Part shown: positions 36,299 through 47,471 of the stretch, piece by piece
Layout of the letters: each line of letters opens with the position of its first letter
Position numbering within the stretch: position 1 is the stretch's first letter
From: Bacillus sp. Marseille-P3661
GTDB lineage: Bacteria; Bacillota; Bacilli; Bacillales; Bacillaceae_J
Assembly (NCBI RefSeq): GCF_900240995.1
Contig: NZ_LT965953.1
Coordinates: 641,303 to 705,302, forward strand
Direction: 5' to 3'
DNA: 64,000 nt
Program-made: the position numbers and the translations under genes
The notes under the pieces: generated by a model
The model's input: only the letters and a program-made list of their open reading frames with translations
The model's database searches: none
What the model was told of the DNA's origin: nothing

Positions 36299-38017
36299 AT
36301 GAAAGTGGAAACGCTTACCGCAGTAAATGGGGATCATAATTTAGGGGATTATACAAAGACTTACCAGTCATTTAATTGGAAAGAAGTAGAGAAGAATTTC
36401 ACATGGTACGAATCAGGACAAGTTAATATCGCTTATGAAGCGATTGACCGCCATGCTAAATCAGATAAAAAAGATAAAATAGCACTTCATTATCGTGATC
36501 CAGAGCGTGATGAACAGTATACTTACCTTGACTTGAGTAAAGCATCAAATAAAGCTGGTAATATAATAAAAGAAACTGCACAAGTTGAAAAGGGAGATCG
36601 TGTATTTGTTTTTATGCCTCGCTCCCCTGAGCTGTACTTTGTTGTTCTAGGTGCAATTAAACTAGGTGCAATTGTAGGGCCTTTATTTGAGGCGTTTATG
36701 GAAGGTGCTGTACGAGACCGACTTGATGACAGCGAAGCAAAGGTGATTATTACAACACCTCAGCTATTAGATCGTGTTCCTGTAAATGAATTACCACATC
36801 TAAAAAAGGTTATTTTGGTTGGTGATAATGTTAAGGAAGATGAAAAATATATAGATTTTAATACTCGTATGAAAACAGCAAGTGATGAGCTTGAAATTGA
36901 ATGGGTAGATCGTGAAGATGGATTTATTTTGCACTATACTTCAGGTTCTACAGGCAAGCCAAAGGGAGTTCTTCATGTTCATAATGCAATGATTCAACAA
37001 TACCAAACAGCTAAGTGGGTATTAGATTTAAAAGATGACGATGTGTACTGGTGTACTGCAGATCCTGGCTGGGTAACTGGTACAGCATATGGTATTTTTG
37101 GACCTTGGTTAAGCGGAGTAACAAATGTAATCGTCGGCGGCCGCTTTAAACCTGAGACATGGTATCAAGCACTTGAAGATTTAAATGTAACAGTTTGGTA
37201 TAGTGCTCCAACTGCATTTAGAATGTTAATGGGTGCTGGTGATGAAGTTGTTAAGCAGTTTGATCTTTCTTCACTACGTCATATTGTGAGTGTTGGCGAG
37301 CCATTAAATCCTGAGGTTGTCCGTTGGGGTAATAAAGTGTTTGGTCTTAGAATCCATGATACATGGTGGATGACAGAAACAGGAGCGCAATTAATTTGTA
37401 ACTATCCATCAATGGATATTAAACCTGGCTCAATGGGTAAGCCAATTCCTGGCGTTCAGGCAGCTATCGTGGATGATCAAGGTCAAGAATTACCTCCATA
37501 TCGTATGGGTAATCTTGCAATTAAAAAAGGCTGGCCGTCCATGATGAGACAAATTTGGAATAACCAAGAAAAATATGAATCTTATTTTATGCCCGGTGAT
37601 TGGTATGTTTCTGGTGATTCAGCCTATATGGATGAAGATGGATACTTCTGGTTCCAAGGGCGAATCGATGATGTTATTATGACATCTGGTGAGCGCGTAG
37701 GTCCATTTGAAGTTGAAAGTAAACTTGTCGAACATCCTGCAGTTGCGGAGGCAGGTGTTATTGGAAAGCCTGATCCAGTTCGTGGCGAAATTATTAAGGC
37801 ATTTGTAGCATTAAGAGATGGTTTTGAACAAAGTGAAGATCTGAAGGAAGAGATCCGTCAATTCGTAAAAACTGGATTAGCTGCACATGCTGCTCCACGT
37901 GAAATTGAGTTCCGTGATAAGTTACCAAAAACTAGAAGTGGTAAGATTATGAGACGTGTATTGAAAGCTTGGGAATTAGACCTTCCAACTGGCGATCTAT
38001 CAACAATGGAAGATTAA
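36299..38017 (+). CDS. acsA: Acetyl-CoA synthetase
   Basis: A 572-residue AMP-forming acetate:CoA ligase, which activates acetate during growth on acetate or acetoin. The adenylation loop LHYTSGSTGKPKGVLHVH (about 215-232), DTWWMTETGAQ and the C-terminal PKTRSGKIMRR are intact. K549 is the catalytic lysine that AcuA acetylates and AcuC deacetylates. Both length and lysine number equal those of B. subtilis AcsA. ATG with GGGGGAGA upstream; the leader is about 30 bases from the predicted promoter. Confidence 0.97.
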   Translation: MKVETLTAVNGDHNLGDYTKTYQSFNWKEVEKNFTWYESGQVNIAYEAIDRHAKSDKKDKIALHYRDPERDEQYTYLDLSKASNKAGNIIKETAQVEKGDRVFVFMPRSPELYFVVLGAIKLGAIVGPLFEAFMEGAVRDRLDDSEAKVIITTPQLLDRVPVNELPHLKKVILVGDNVKEDEKYIDFNTRMKTASDELEIEWVDREDGFILHYTSGSTGKPKGVLHVHNAMIQQYQTAKWVLDLKDDDVYWCTADPGWVTGTAYGIFGPWLSGVTNVIVGGRFKPETWYQALEDLNVTVWYSAPTAFRMLMGAGDEVVKQFDLSSLRHIVSVGEPLNPEVVRWGNKVFGLRIHDTWWMTETGAQLICNYPSMDIKPGSMGKPIPGVQAAIVDDQGQELPPYRMGNLAIKKGWPSMMRQIWNNQEKYESYFMPGDWYVSGDSAYMDEDGYFWFQGRIDDVIMTSGERVGPFEVESKLVEHPAVAEAGVIGKPDPVRGEIIKAFVALRDGFEQSEDLKEEIRQFVKTGLAAHAAPREIEFRDKLPKTRSGKIMRRVLKAWELDLPTGDLSTMED

Positions 38018-38032
38018 TAGTATGATATAATA

Positions 38033-38064
38033 GGCCCCCGCCAAAATGGTAGGGGTCTTATTTT
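38033..38064 (+). terminator. Terminator after acsA
   Basis: GGCCCC / GGGGTC stem (one G-U), continued by GCC / GGT pairs, then TTATTTT. Confidence 0.75.
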
Positions 38065-38088
38065 GCAACGGGAAGTAGTTGTATTAGA

Positions 38089-38123
38089 AAAACCACAGAT
38101 TCTTATATAGAATCTGTGGTTTT
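38089..38123. terminator. Terminator of the class A PBP gene (bidirectional)
   Basis: Perfect 14-bp stem AAAACCACAGATTC / GAATCTGTGGTTTT, just downstream of the minus-strand gene, with a T-run in that direction. Confidence 0.92.
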
Positions 38124-38126
38124 ATT

Positions 38127-41021
38127 CTAATTTAAATTTTCTAGCGGGTTAGGAATTGGGTCTTTCGGTTTTTTCGAATCGACCGGTGTTGTTCCAGTTT
38201 TATTATCCTCGTTATTAGGATTGGTTGGCTCCACTGGTGTCCCACTTTGGCCATCCCCAATTGGGATCGGTAAATATTCACTGCCGTTTTCCCAATCAAT
38301 AATAGATACTTTATTGGATGGAGGAGATTCATTTCCAACACTATTGACTGCAGTTACATAGAATAAATAGTTAGGATTTGTTACTGTATATGCCAAATTT
38401 GCTGATTTTGGTATAGTAGCAACTAACTTATAAGGCTGATCAATATGCTCTGCTCTATAAACTCGATATCCGATTATATCAGTACCCGGATGTTGCTCCC
38501 ATGATAGTACGTTATTATTTAAGATTACATTTTTTACACTATCAGGTTTTTTACTATTATCAGTAGTCATTCCGGCAAAACCATCTTTTTCAGGTACGAT
38601 GATATTGCTCCATGCTGGCCTATTAGGAATCAGTTGGCGAACATTCTCAAGTGAATCTAAGCCATTACTTGCTAGATATTCAGGATTTAACATAAAACCT
38701 TTGGATGCAAATTCTTCAGGAAAACCATCTGGAACTTGATAATGTTTACCATCGATAGTGACATATGAACCTTTTATCAGGCTATTATCAACTTCCTTAG
38801 GAACAAACTTTGCATTAAATAAATCAGTTTGGATTAATCCAGCTTCTTCACAGATAGATGATGGTAATAATCCGCTAACTGCACAATAGGATCTTTGGAC
38901 GATACCTCCAGGCATTTCAAAACGCTGATCAGTTTGGACTATTTCAGGTTTTAAATCATATACCGCATTCATTAATTCGGCCCAGAGATTTTGGTTACGT
39001 TGACTGTATGAGTAACCTTTGTAGCTTTTTTCAATTGGTTTAGGAGTATCGTACCCCATCCATAATCCAAACGTAACATTAGGATTTGTCGCCACAAACC
39101 AAGAATCTCGATAATCTTGTGATGTACCTGTTTTACCTGCCCAATCTGATTTGAATTTTAATTTACTTGGAATCCCAGCAGCTGTTCCTTCAGAGATTAC
39201 ATCTCTCATCATATCAATTGTTAAATATGCTGTCTGAGGAGTGAAAACATCAACCGGATTTGTTTCATGCTGATAAATCAGTTCACCATCTTTTGTTTCA
39301 ATTCTTTCAATTAAATATGCATCAATAAATTTCCCTGAGTTTGCAAATGTGGCAAATGCATTTACGTTCTCTTCTACAGTTACACCTCTATCTAAGGCGC
39401 CAAGTGCCATTGATAGATGGCTTTTGTCCCCATCTGTTAATGAGCTGAAACCCATTTTTTCAAGATATTGAGTAGGATCATTATTAATGATTGTTGAATA
39501 AACCTTCGCTGTAGGGATATTATAAGACTTGGCTAATGCGTATCTTGCTGATACTAGTCCGTGATAACCTTCACCATAGTTTTCAGGCTCCCACATATCA
39601 GGACCTGCTTTTAATTTTAGCGGTACATCTGGAATTACTGATCCTGGATGTAATTTTCCGAGTTCAATTGCAGGTGCATATACAAGGAGCGGTTTCATCG
39701 TTGAACCGTTTGATCGTAGTCCACTTGTTGCGTGATTCAATTGCTCTGTTTCATGATCACGCCCACCGATGAAACTGATTATTGCTCCTGTATCATTATC
39801 GATTAAGATGCCCCCAACCTCGACAGGCTCCATCACTTTAACCATTTCACCAGTATCAGGATCTTTTACTGATTCCGGTTTATCATTACCATAATATTGA
39901 TAGTTGTTTTTAATTTCCTGCATCTTGTCATAGATTCCCTGATCAATTGTTGAATATATTCTATATCCATTTTGACGCAGGTTCTTGTCTGCTTTCATAT
40001 AATACTCGTTATATAAGTTTTCGTCATTTTTCAAATCTTCTTCAGTATAGCCGTCTTCTTTAGCTAAAATTTTAAGAATGATGTCTTTGGCACGATCTTC
40101 AATTTCAAATGTTAGCCATGGATAGTTTTGAACAGGATTTGGCTTAGGTTTTGCAAAATTAGCTTTTATATCATATTTAAGTGCTTCGTCATGCTCAGCT
40201 TGAGTTATATAGCCGGCAGTCAACATTCTATTAAGAACTGTTTTCATTCTGTTTAATCCAGGTGTGATGTCTTCTTTTAATTCACCTGTTCTAGCTTTAA
40301 ATGGTGTATAACCAAATGGGCTTTGTGGCAATCCTGCTATGTAGGCAGCCTGTGGCAAATTAAGGTCTTTAGCATCTACCCCGAAAATACCTTGTGCTGC
40401 AGTCTGGATACCTGCGATATTTCGTCCAGAAGCATTGCGCCCAAAAGGTACTACGTTTAAATAGGCCTCAAGAATTTCATCTTTCTCAAAAAACTGTTCA
40501 AGACGTAAAGCGATCATAATTTCTTTTGCTTTTCTGTCAAATGAAACCTCATTCGTTAGTATTTGGTTTTTTATTAACTGTTGTGTAAGTGTACTACCAC
40601 CACTTTTTACTGAGGAATTCGTAAACTCCTGTAGAATAGCACGTAGGATTGCTTTAGGCACAACGCCTGCATGTTCATAAAAGTATTCATCCTCAGTTGC
40701 AATGACCGCATTTTTTACGTATTCGGAAACCTCGCTAAGTTTTGTTTCTTCGCGGTCTAAATCTGAACGGAGCTTTCCTAAATAGATATTATCTTTAAAA
40801 TAGAGCTCTGTTGTTTCTTCGTAATTGTAAATATCCTTTCGCATACTTTCATGACTTCTAATAGGCTCGTCCTTCACGAGAGAGGCGAAGTATCCGGCCC
40901 CAACAGCTCCGGCAAAAGATAAACCTATTAAGCCGAATGTAATAAATATAATAGATAAATTCCAAGTTACTTTTGAAGATATTCTTGCAACCTTTAAAAA
41001 CTTGTCTTTTTTAACTGACAT
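38127..41021 (-). CDS. Class A penicillin-binding protein (PBP1A-like) with FN3 domain
   Basis: A 964-residue bifunctional peptidoglycan synthase. It has a membrane anchor at about 21-48, a GT51 glycosyltransferase with catalytic E110 in ATEDEYFYEHAG and GGSTLTQQLIKN, then a transpeptidase with S440-T-M-K443, a following SYN motif and KTG at 630-632. C-terminal to it are a fibronectin type III domain (about 825-915) and a Pro/Asn/Asp-rich extracellular tail. The ATG at 41021 is 7-8 bases from GGGGG; a TTG two codons up is too close to it. It stands opposite to its neighbours acsA and tyrS. Confidence 0.93.
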   Translation of the reverse strand: MSVKKDKFLKVARISSKVTWNLSIIFITFGLIGLSFAGAVGAGYFASLVKDEPIRSHESMRKDIYNYEETTELYFKDNIYLGKLRSDLDREETKLSEVSEYVKNAVIATEDEYFYEHAGVVPKAILRAILQEFTNSSVKSGGSTLTQQLIKNQILTNEVSFDRKAKEIMIALRLEQFFEKDEILEAYLNVVPFGRNASGRNIAGIQTAAQGIFGVDAKDLNLPQAAYIAGLPQSPFGYTPFKARTGELKEDITPGLNRMKTVLNRMLTAGYITQAEHDEALKYDIKANFAKPKPNPVQNYPWLTFEIEDRAKDIILKILAKEDGYTEEDLKNDENLYNEYYMKADKNLRQNGYRIYSTIDQGIYDKMQEIKNNYQYYGNDKPESVKDPDTGEMVKVMEPVEVGGILIDNDTGAIISFIGGRDHETEQLNHATSGLRSNGSTMKPLLVYAPAIELGKLHPGSVIPDVPLKLKAGPDMWEPENYGEGYHGLVSARYALAKSYNIPTAKVYSTIINNDPTQYLEKMGFSSLTDGDKSHLSMALGALDRGVTVEENVNAFATFANSGKFIDAYLIERIETKDGELIYQHETNPVDVFTPQTAYLTIDMMRDVISEGTAAGIPSKLKFKSDWAGKTGTSQDYRDSWFVATNPNVTFGLWMGYDTPKPIEKSYKGYSYSQRNQNLWAELMNAVYDLKPEIVQTDQRFEMPGGIVQRSYCAVSGLLPSSICEEAGLIQTDLFNAKFVPKEVDNSLIKGSYVTIDGKHYQVPDGFPEEFASKGFMLNPEYLASNGLDSLENVRQLIPNRPAWSNIIVPEKDGFAGMTTDNSKKPDSVKNVILNNNVLSWEQHPGTDIIGYRVYRAEHIDQPYKLVATIPKSANLAYTVTNPNYLFYVTAVNSVGNESPPSNKVSIIDWENGSEYLPIPIGDGQSGTPVEPTNPNNEDNKTGTTPVDSKKPKDPIPNPLENLN

Positions 41022-41174
41022 AATCAATCCCCCTAAATCAGGATTATTATAGCATAAAGGGCCAATTTTTGATACGTTTCCTAGGTAATGGCAAATTTTG
41101 ATTTGACTTTTATACTGAATTTATGGTAAATCTTATTATATTAAATTAAATCTTTTATATGCTTTGATAGGAAA

Positions 41175-42746
<1,572 letters not shown>

Positions 42747-42753
42747 AAAAAGC

Positions 42754-42782
42754 AAGGACTTTGTATAAACAAAGTCCTTTTC
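42754..42782 (+). terminator. Terminator after tyrS
   Basis: Perfect 10-bp stem AAGGACTTTG / CAAAGTCCTT, followed by TTTCAC. Confidence 0.88.
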
Positions 42783-42858
42783 ACTTTGTTTTATAGCATT
42801 GTTCAACAAATAAGCTTTTGGATGTAATAAAACGAGGGTTATAGTCTAATAAAAAAAT

Positions 42859-42888
42859 AAAACCCACTGGAAAGATCCAGTAGGTTTT
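42859..42888 (-). terminator. Terminator of rpsD
   Basis: On the minus strand AAAACCTACTGG pairs with CCAGTGGGTTTT (one mismatch), and a run of T follows. Located 19 bases after the rpsD stop. Confidence 0.82.
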
Positions 42889-42906
42889 AAAATTTCAATT
42901 AAATTA

Positions 42907-43509
42907 TTAACGAGAGTAGAACTCAACGATAAATGCTTCGTTAATTTCTGCAGGCATTTCAGAACGCTCTGGGAAACGAGTGTATGTGCCTTGTAATTTT
43001 TCAGCATCAAAAGTTAAGAAATCAGGTACGAAGTTGTTAACTTCTACAGATTCTTTAATGATGTCTAGGTTTTGTGATTTTTCACGAACACCAATTGTTT
43101 GTCCAGGTTTTACACGGTATGATGGAATATCTACACGGCTGCCATCAACAGTGATATGACCATGGTTTACAAGTTGACGTGCTTGGCGACGAGTACGAGC
43201 AAGACCCATACGGTAAACTAGGTTATCAAGGCGTGATTCTAATAGAATCATGAAGTTTTCACCGTGTTTACCTTTCATTTTACCCGCAGCATCAAACGTA
43301 TTACGGAATTGGCGCTCATTCACACCAAACATATGACGAAGCTTTTGCTTCTCTTGTAATTGTAATCCGTATTCAGAAAGTTTTTTACGTTGGTTTGGTC
43401 CATGTTGACCAGGTGCATAAGGGCGTTTTTCTAATTCTTTACCAGTACCGCTAAGTGAAATTCCTAGACGGCGAGATAATTTCCAAGATGGTCCAGTATA
43501 ACGAGCCAT
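42907..43509 (-). CDS. rpsD: 30S ribosomal protein S4
   Basis: A 200-residue primary 16S rRNA-binding protein and an organiser of 30S assembly. It starts [19 protein letters not shown] as in all Bacillus S4, and the S4 domain [20 protein letters not shown] is intact. In Bacillus rpsD stands alone, as here, and is repressed by its own product through the mRNA leader. GGAGGAG precedes the ATG on the minus strand. Confidence 0.98.
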   Translation of the reverse strand: MARYTGPSWKLSRRLGISLSGTGKELEKRPYAPGQHGPNQRKKLSEYGLQLQEKQKLRHMFGVNERQFRNTFDAAGKMKGKHGENFMILLESRLDNLVYRMGLARTRRQARQLVNHGHITVDGSRVDIPSYRVKPGQTIGVREKSQNLDIIKESVEVNNFVPDFLTFDAEKLQGTYTRFPERSEMPAEINEAFIVEFYSR

Positions 43510-43514
43510 AATTT

Positions 43515-43680
43515 AAGCTCCTCCTTCAAATATGTTTTTATTTTGTAAAATAAAAACACAGACACATGTACTGAATTCTACTGTACATTTTGTTTTCATG
43601 TATCCTCGCCCTAGCAGCCGAGAGTTACTCGATACACCTCATAACAGAGGAACAAAATGAAACAATAGATTGTACACTAA
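43515..43680 (-). ncRNA. rpsD mRNA leader, probable S4 autoregulatory element
   Basis: On the minus strand TGTATC and GATACA arms enclose a hairpin built on GAGTAACTCTCGGCTGCTAG with CTCG / CGAG pairing (43601-43640). A second TGTAC / GTACA hairpin is nearer the gene (around 43568-43587). Size, position and the GC-rich core agree with the Bacillus S4 leader in which S4 represses rpsD. Pseudoknot details were not worked out. Confidence 0.58.
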
Positions 43681-43842
43681 AGCCGCATTTATTTTACACA
43701 TAATTGATATTATAAGTATTTAACTGCATAAAGTCAAGATAAAATCATTAAGAGTTGTTTTTATATTATCTGCTCTACTAATATAAACGATAGAAAGATA
43801 TGATATCTATCATGACTAGTAAAAAGAAATTAGGTGTCTCCT

Positions 43843-44436
43843 ATGTTTATGAAAGAATCGGTAATGCAAAGACGATTACGTCTAGTAATGTTAACAGCAG
43901 TTGTTTTATGCGTGATCCTAGCCTTTTATTATCAAACATTAAAGTTTGGGAATAATCAAACATCCAATAGCTTTGATCAAAAAGTTAGTGTCATTCGGCG
44001 AATGACTGACTCGCAAAATCCGCTAGTTGCAGTAGCAAAAATGCACGAACAAAAACCAATATTATTATTATACAATATTGATGTCCTAGACAACTATAAG
44101 TTTGAGACGGTAAATGTTGTAGAATTAAAAACACAACCAGAAGCTATGGTTGCTGAGGAACCATTGGGCGTCTGGATTAAACTTGAAGGGAACTGGTATT
44201 TTTTTGATATGAATCTTCAATCACGTCAAAAAGACGATGACGAAACTATTCTTATTAATAAATCTGTTCAGTTTAAGATGGTTGAGGATCGAGTAGTAGT
44301 CTATTCGACTAATGGCACTCTACTGTGGTCAGAGCGATTTCAGGATACTCCAGTGTCCATCCATTCATTATCAAGAGATAACAAATTATGGTTAATTGTT
44401 TTTAAGGATGATATTATAATCTATAAATACTCATAA
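43843..44436 (+). CDS. Membrane-anchored protein of unknown function
   Basis: A 197-residue protein. A basic N-terminus and one membrane helix (LRLVMLTAVVLCVILAFYY, about 12-30) anchor an extracytoplasmic domain made mostly of short beta strands (ILLLYNIDVL, LGVWIKLEGNWYFFD, VVVYSTNGTLLW, LWLIVFKDDIIIYKYS). The pattern looks like a partial beta-propeller or WD/PQQ-like sheet, but no family is recognised. The ATG at 43843 has AGGTG 6 bases upstream; a GTG at 43834 and ATGs at 43849 and 43864 are alternatives. It stands alone between rpsD and dgcP. Confidence 0.65.
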   Translation: MFMKESVMQRRLRLVMLTAVVLCVILAFYYQTLKFGNNQTSNSFDQKVSVIRRMTDSQNPLVAVAKMHEQKPILLLYNIDVLDNYKFETVNVVELKTQPEAMVAEEPLGVWIKLEGNWYFFDMNLQSRQKDDDETILINKSVQFKMVEDRVVVYSTNGTLLWSERFQDTPVSIHSLSRDNKLWLIVFKDDIIIYKYS

Positions 44437-44626
44437 ACTAGTTTCGCGCTCTTGTGTCCGTTTTGGCACTAATTTTATCGGAATAATAAATTCAGTATCT
44501 TTCCGGGATATAATTCCCATCCATAATTTGAAATAAAGATAGGAAAATATTACTGTTTTGTTTTATAATGGTGGTAGAAATAGTACGTTATAATGCATAT
44601 ATTGCAATTTTGAAGGTGATTTCAAA

Positions 44627-46531
44627 ATGATTAGCCCTAAAGGGAGTCTAAATACGGAAATAACTGAAATTAAAAGCTATTTTTTTGGACTTATTACAGA
44701 TGATGAGAATACTGCCAGTCTACCTGTATTAACACAAAAATTAGTCCAATATTTAAAGAACAGGGTAAATGCCACATTTGTAGGTTTATATTTATATAAT
44801 AAATGGAAAGAACGGTATTACTTAGAACAATGTACGGAACAGGTTGAGAAGGATAATAAATCCTTCTCGGTCGATTTAAAGCGTATGACTAGGTTACAAC
44901 AACATTTAATAAAAGGTTCGGTTTTAAATGCATCGACATTAGGGGTTTGTGACAATTCTAGGAACGCATATGTTATTTTGCTCAAAAAGGGTTCATCGAT
45001 ATTTGGTTTTTTGTATATAAAATTTGAAGAAGGTATAAATTTATCTGAATTTGCTATAGATGTTTTTAACCTAATAGGTGTAGAGGTTACAAGAATGTTA
45101 GGCAGCTGGAAACGATCTTACGGTTCTTTAAATAAAGAAGAACGATATGAGCAATTATATCGGGTAACAGCCAAATTCCATTCATCTATGGACATGGATG
45201 ATGTGTTAGAAGAGGTTATTCATACTTTGAAGGAGGTATACCCTTCATTTGATTGTGTTTTATTACTTTCCCATGATAACTCAAATCATCATGACCTACC
45301 GATTCAAGATTTGCAATATGGAACGGATTCAGTAAACCAGGCTGCATCACAAGCTTTTTTGACCGGTGATGTACAAATTGAAGATTCTCTATTTAATGAA
45401 AAATCAGTATTATATGCACCATTAAAAGGAAAACAAGGAATATACGGCGTACTGCAAGTTAATGCGCCTAATACTTTAATATTTCCCAATCAAGAAATTG
45501 GTTTTATTGAACTCCTGGCTAATACTGCTGGTAGTGCTTTAGAAAATGCACAATTATATCAACAATCAAGACGGTTGATTTCAGATTTACAGTTGATTAA
45601 CAAGACATCACATCGTTTGAATTCTAATTTGCGTTTATCAGAAATTATTAGTTTCATGACTGAACAAATTACCACCTCATTTGACGCGCACCAAATTGGG
45701 TTTGTTATGTTTATTAATGACGGTTCACCTCAAATATTAGCTGGTAGCACGGACTACTTCACGTCAGAAGATTCTAAGCAATTAGTCAAAAACATTAATG
45801 AAAAAATAATAAATGAGAAGGAAGCATTATTCATTGGGGATCTTGCATCAGATGCAATGATTGAGGAAAAATTATACAGATCATTAATGGCTGTACCGAT
45901 GATGCAAAGTGGAAATCTCATTGGGGCTGTTTATGTAGTGAATACTGAACCATACCATTTCTCGTTTGATAAGTTTAAATTATTGCAATCACTTATTCAC
46001 CATTCAACATTAGCGTTTACCAATTCTATGCTTCGTGAAGAATTAGAAAAAATGGTTATTACAGATCATCTAACTAAGCTGCATTCAAGAGGATATCTTG
46101 ATGAAAAAATACAGCAATCTATGAATACTGATGCATTAGGTACATTCCTAATTATTGACATAGATAATTTCAAATGTATAAATGATACCTACGGGCATCA
46201 AGTTGGTGATGATGTTATTATTCAGGTAGCAGAAATTATTAAGCGGAGCATACGTGATGATGACGTTGGAGCGCGGTGGGGCGGTGAAGAACTTGCTGTT
46301 TATCTGCCGCGGGCTACTTTAGTTATTGGTACTATGGTAGCAGAGCGATTGGTTAGACGAGTTGCAGAAGAAACCAATCCGAAAATCACCATCTCATGCG
46401 GTGTTGCTACTTGGTTTAAAGAGCGCTCTGACTCTGTGAAAAAGTTATTTAATCGTGCGGATGAAGCATTGTATAAAGCGAAACAAAACGGTAAAAACCG
46501 CGTAGTTGTTCAGGAAGATAGTATGGGGTAG
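44627..46531 (+). CDS. dgcP: Diguanylate cyclase DgcP (GAF-GAF-GGDEF)
   Basis: A 634-residue soluble c-di-GMP synthase. An N-terminal region of about 170 residues is followed by GAF domains (about 185-315 and 325-465) and a GGDEF domain (about 475-630). The active site is GGEEL (552-556), a functional variant, in RWGGEELAVYLP. Five residues upstream is RDDD (543-546), a full RxxD inhibitory site, so product feedback is expected. The match by position to YtrP/DgcP of B. subtilis is good. Its GAF domains may localise or tune the enzyme. GAAGGTGAT precedes the ATG. Confidence 0.92.
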   Translation: MISPKGSLNTEITEIKSYFFGLITDDENTASLPVLTQKLVQYLKNRVNATFVGLYLYNKWKERYYLEQCTEQVEKDNKSFSVDLKRMTRLQQHLIKGSVLNASTLGVCDNSRNAYVILLKKGSSIFGFLYIKFEEGINLSEFAIDVFNLIGVEVTRMLGSWKRSYGSLNKEERYEQLYRVTAKFHSSMDMDDVLEEVIHTLKEVYPSFDCVLLLSHDNSNHHDLPIQDLQYGTDSVNQAASQAFLTGDVQIEDSLFNEKSVLYAPLKGKQGIYGVLQVNAPNTLIFPNQEIGFIELLANTAGSALENAQLYQQSRRLISDLQLINKTSHRLNSNLRLSEIISFMTEQITTSFDAHQIGFVMFINDGSPQILAGSTDYFTSEDSKQLVKNINEKIINEKEALFIGDLASDAMIEEKLYRSLMAVPMMQSGNLIGAVYVVNTEPYHFSFDKFKLLQSLIHHSTLAFTNSMLREELEKMVITDHLTKLHSRGYLDEKIQQSMNTDALGTFLIIDIDNFKCINDTYGHQVGDDVIIQVAEIIKRSIRDDDVGARWGGEELAVYLPRATLVIGTMVAERLVRRVAEETNPKITISCGVATWFKERSDSVKKLFNRADEALYKAKQNGKNRVVVQEDSMG

Positions 46532-46576
46532 GATTTTATACAAAAAGTAAATAATATAGCGGTTAATGATTGACAC

Positions 46577-46610
46577 AAAGGTTGCATGAATTGAGTATGC
46601 AGCCTTTTTT
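46577..46610 (+). terminator. Terminator after dgcP
   Basis: AAAGGTTGCAT pairs with ATGCAGCCTTT (one T-G), with seven T in the tail. Confidence 0.87.
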
Positions 46611-46808
46611 TAATTGAGAGGTAAATCTCTTTCCAGATAGGTGTTTTTCTGATTGGATATAGCTCACCAAAGTTTTACCAAAGTCAATAACAAATTTTAT
46701 AATTATATAACAACTAAAGGAATTTGGCTATATTTGTCGATGAAATCATAGAGGAAAATCGAATAAAAAACAGAAATAGACATACAAGGAAGAGATGAGG
46801 TGAATAGA

Positions 46809-47471
46809 ATGAAAAATATGTCTAAAACAAAACAGAAAGTCTTTGATGCTGCAATTCAATTATTTAACTCGAATGGTTTCAATGGAACATCGGTAAGAGA
46901 AATTGCGAAGAAAGCAGATGTAAATGTTGCGTTAATTTCCTATTATTTTAATGGAAAAAAAGGTTTATTGGAACAATTGATGATCTCATTTCTTGAACAG
47001 TATATTGCAATTTTAGGAGAAGCATTTGAAAAGAAAGACGTTCTACCAACGAAGGCTGTATTAAGGGAAATGGTGTTGAACGTTTTAAAGTTTGAAAGCA
47101 AAAATCACCAATTAGCTCGTTTAGTTCACCGAGAAATTACTTTAGATACAACCCTCATAAGGGAAATCATGACAACATACTTAACAAAAGAAAGATATTA
47201 CTTCCAAACAATTATTGAAAGTGGAATTAAAAAGAAGGAGTTTAGAAGATTACCGATAATGATAACAATTATGCAATTGAAGGGTATGCTTACCATGCCT
47301 TATCTGCATCCACAGTATATGATTGAGGTATTACACCTTCACCCAGCAGAACCTTATTTTGTATCAAAATATTATAAAGAAATTGATAGGTGGCTAGAAG
47401 AAGACCTTTCATTACATGATGAAAGACCTTCTTTATCATTAATTGATTATTCACACCGGGCTGCTAAATAG
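46809..47471 (+). CDS. refZ: TetR-family division regulator RefZ
   Basis: A 220-residue TetR-family DNA-binding protein. Its helix-turn-helix GTSVREIAKKADVNVALISYYF (about 28-49) is very close to RefZ (YttP) of B. subtilis, which binds sites around the origin and affects FtsZ positioning during sporulation. The ATG at 46809 lies 6 bases after AGGTGA; a GTG at 46800 overlaps that site. Position between dgcP and hisJ agrees with YttP. It overlaps the convergent hisJ end by 8 bases. Confidence 0.87.
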   Translation: MKNMSKTKQKVFDAAIQLFNSNGFNGTSVREIAKKADVNVALISYYFNGKKGLLEQLMISFLEQYIAILGEAFEKKDVLPTKAVLREMVLNVLKFESKNHQLARLVHREITLDTTLIREIMTTYLTKERYYFQTIIESGIKKKEFRRLPIMITIMQLKGMLTMPYLHPQYMIEVLHLHPAEPYFVSKYYKEIDRWLEEDLSLHDERPSLSLIDYSHRAAK

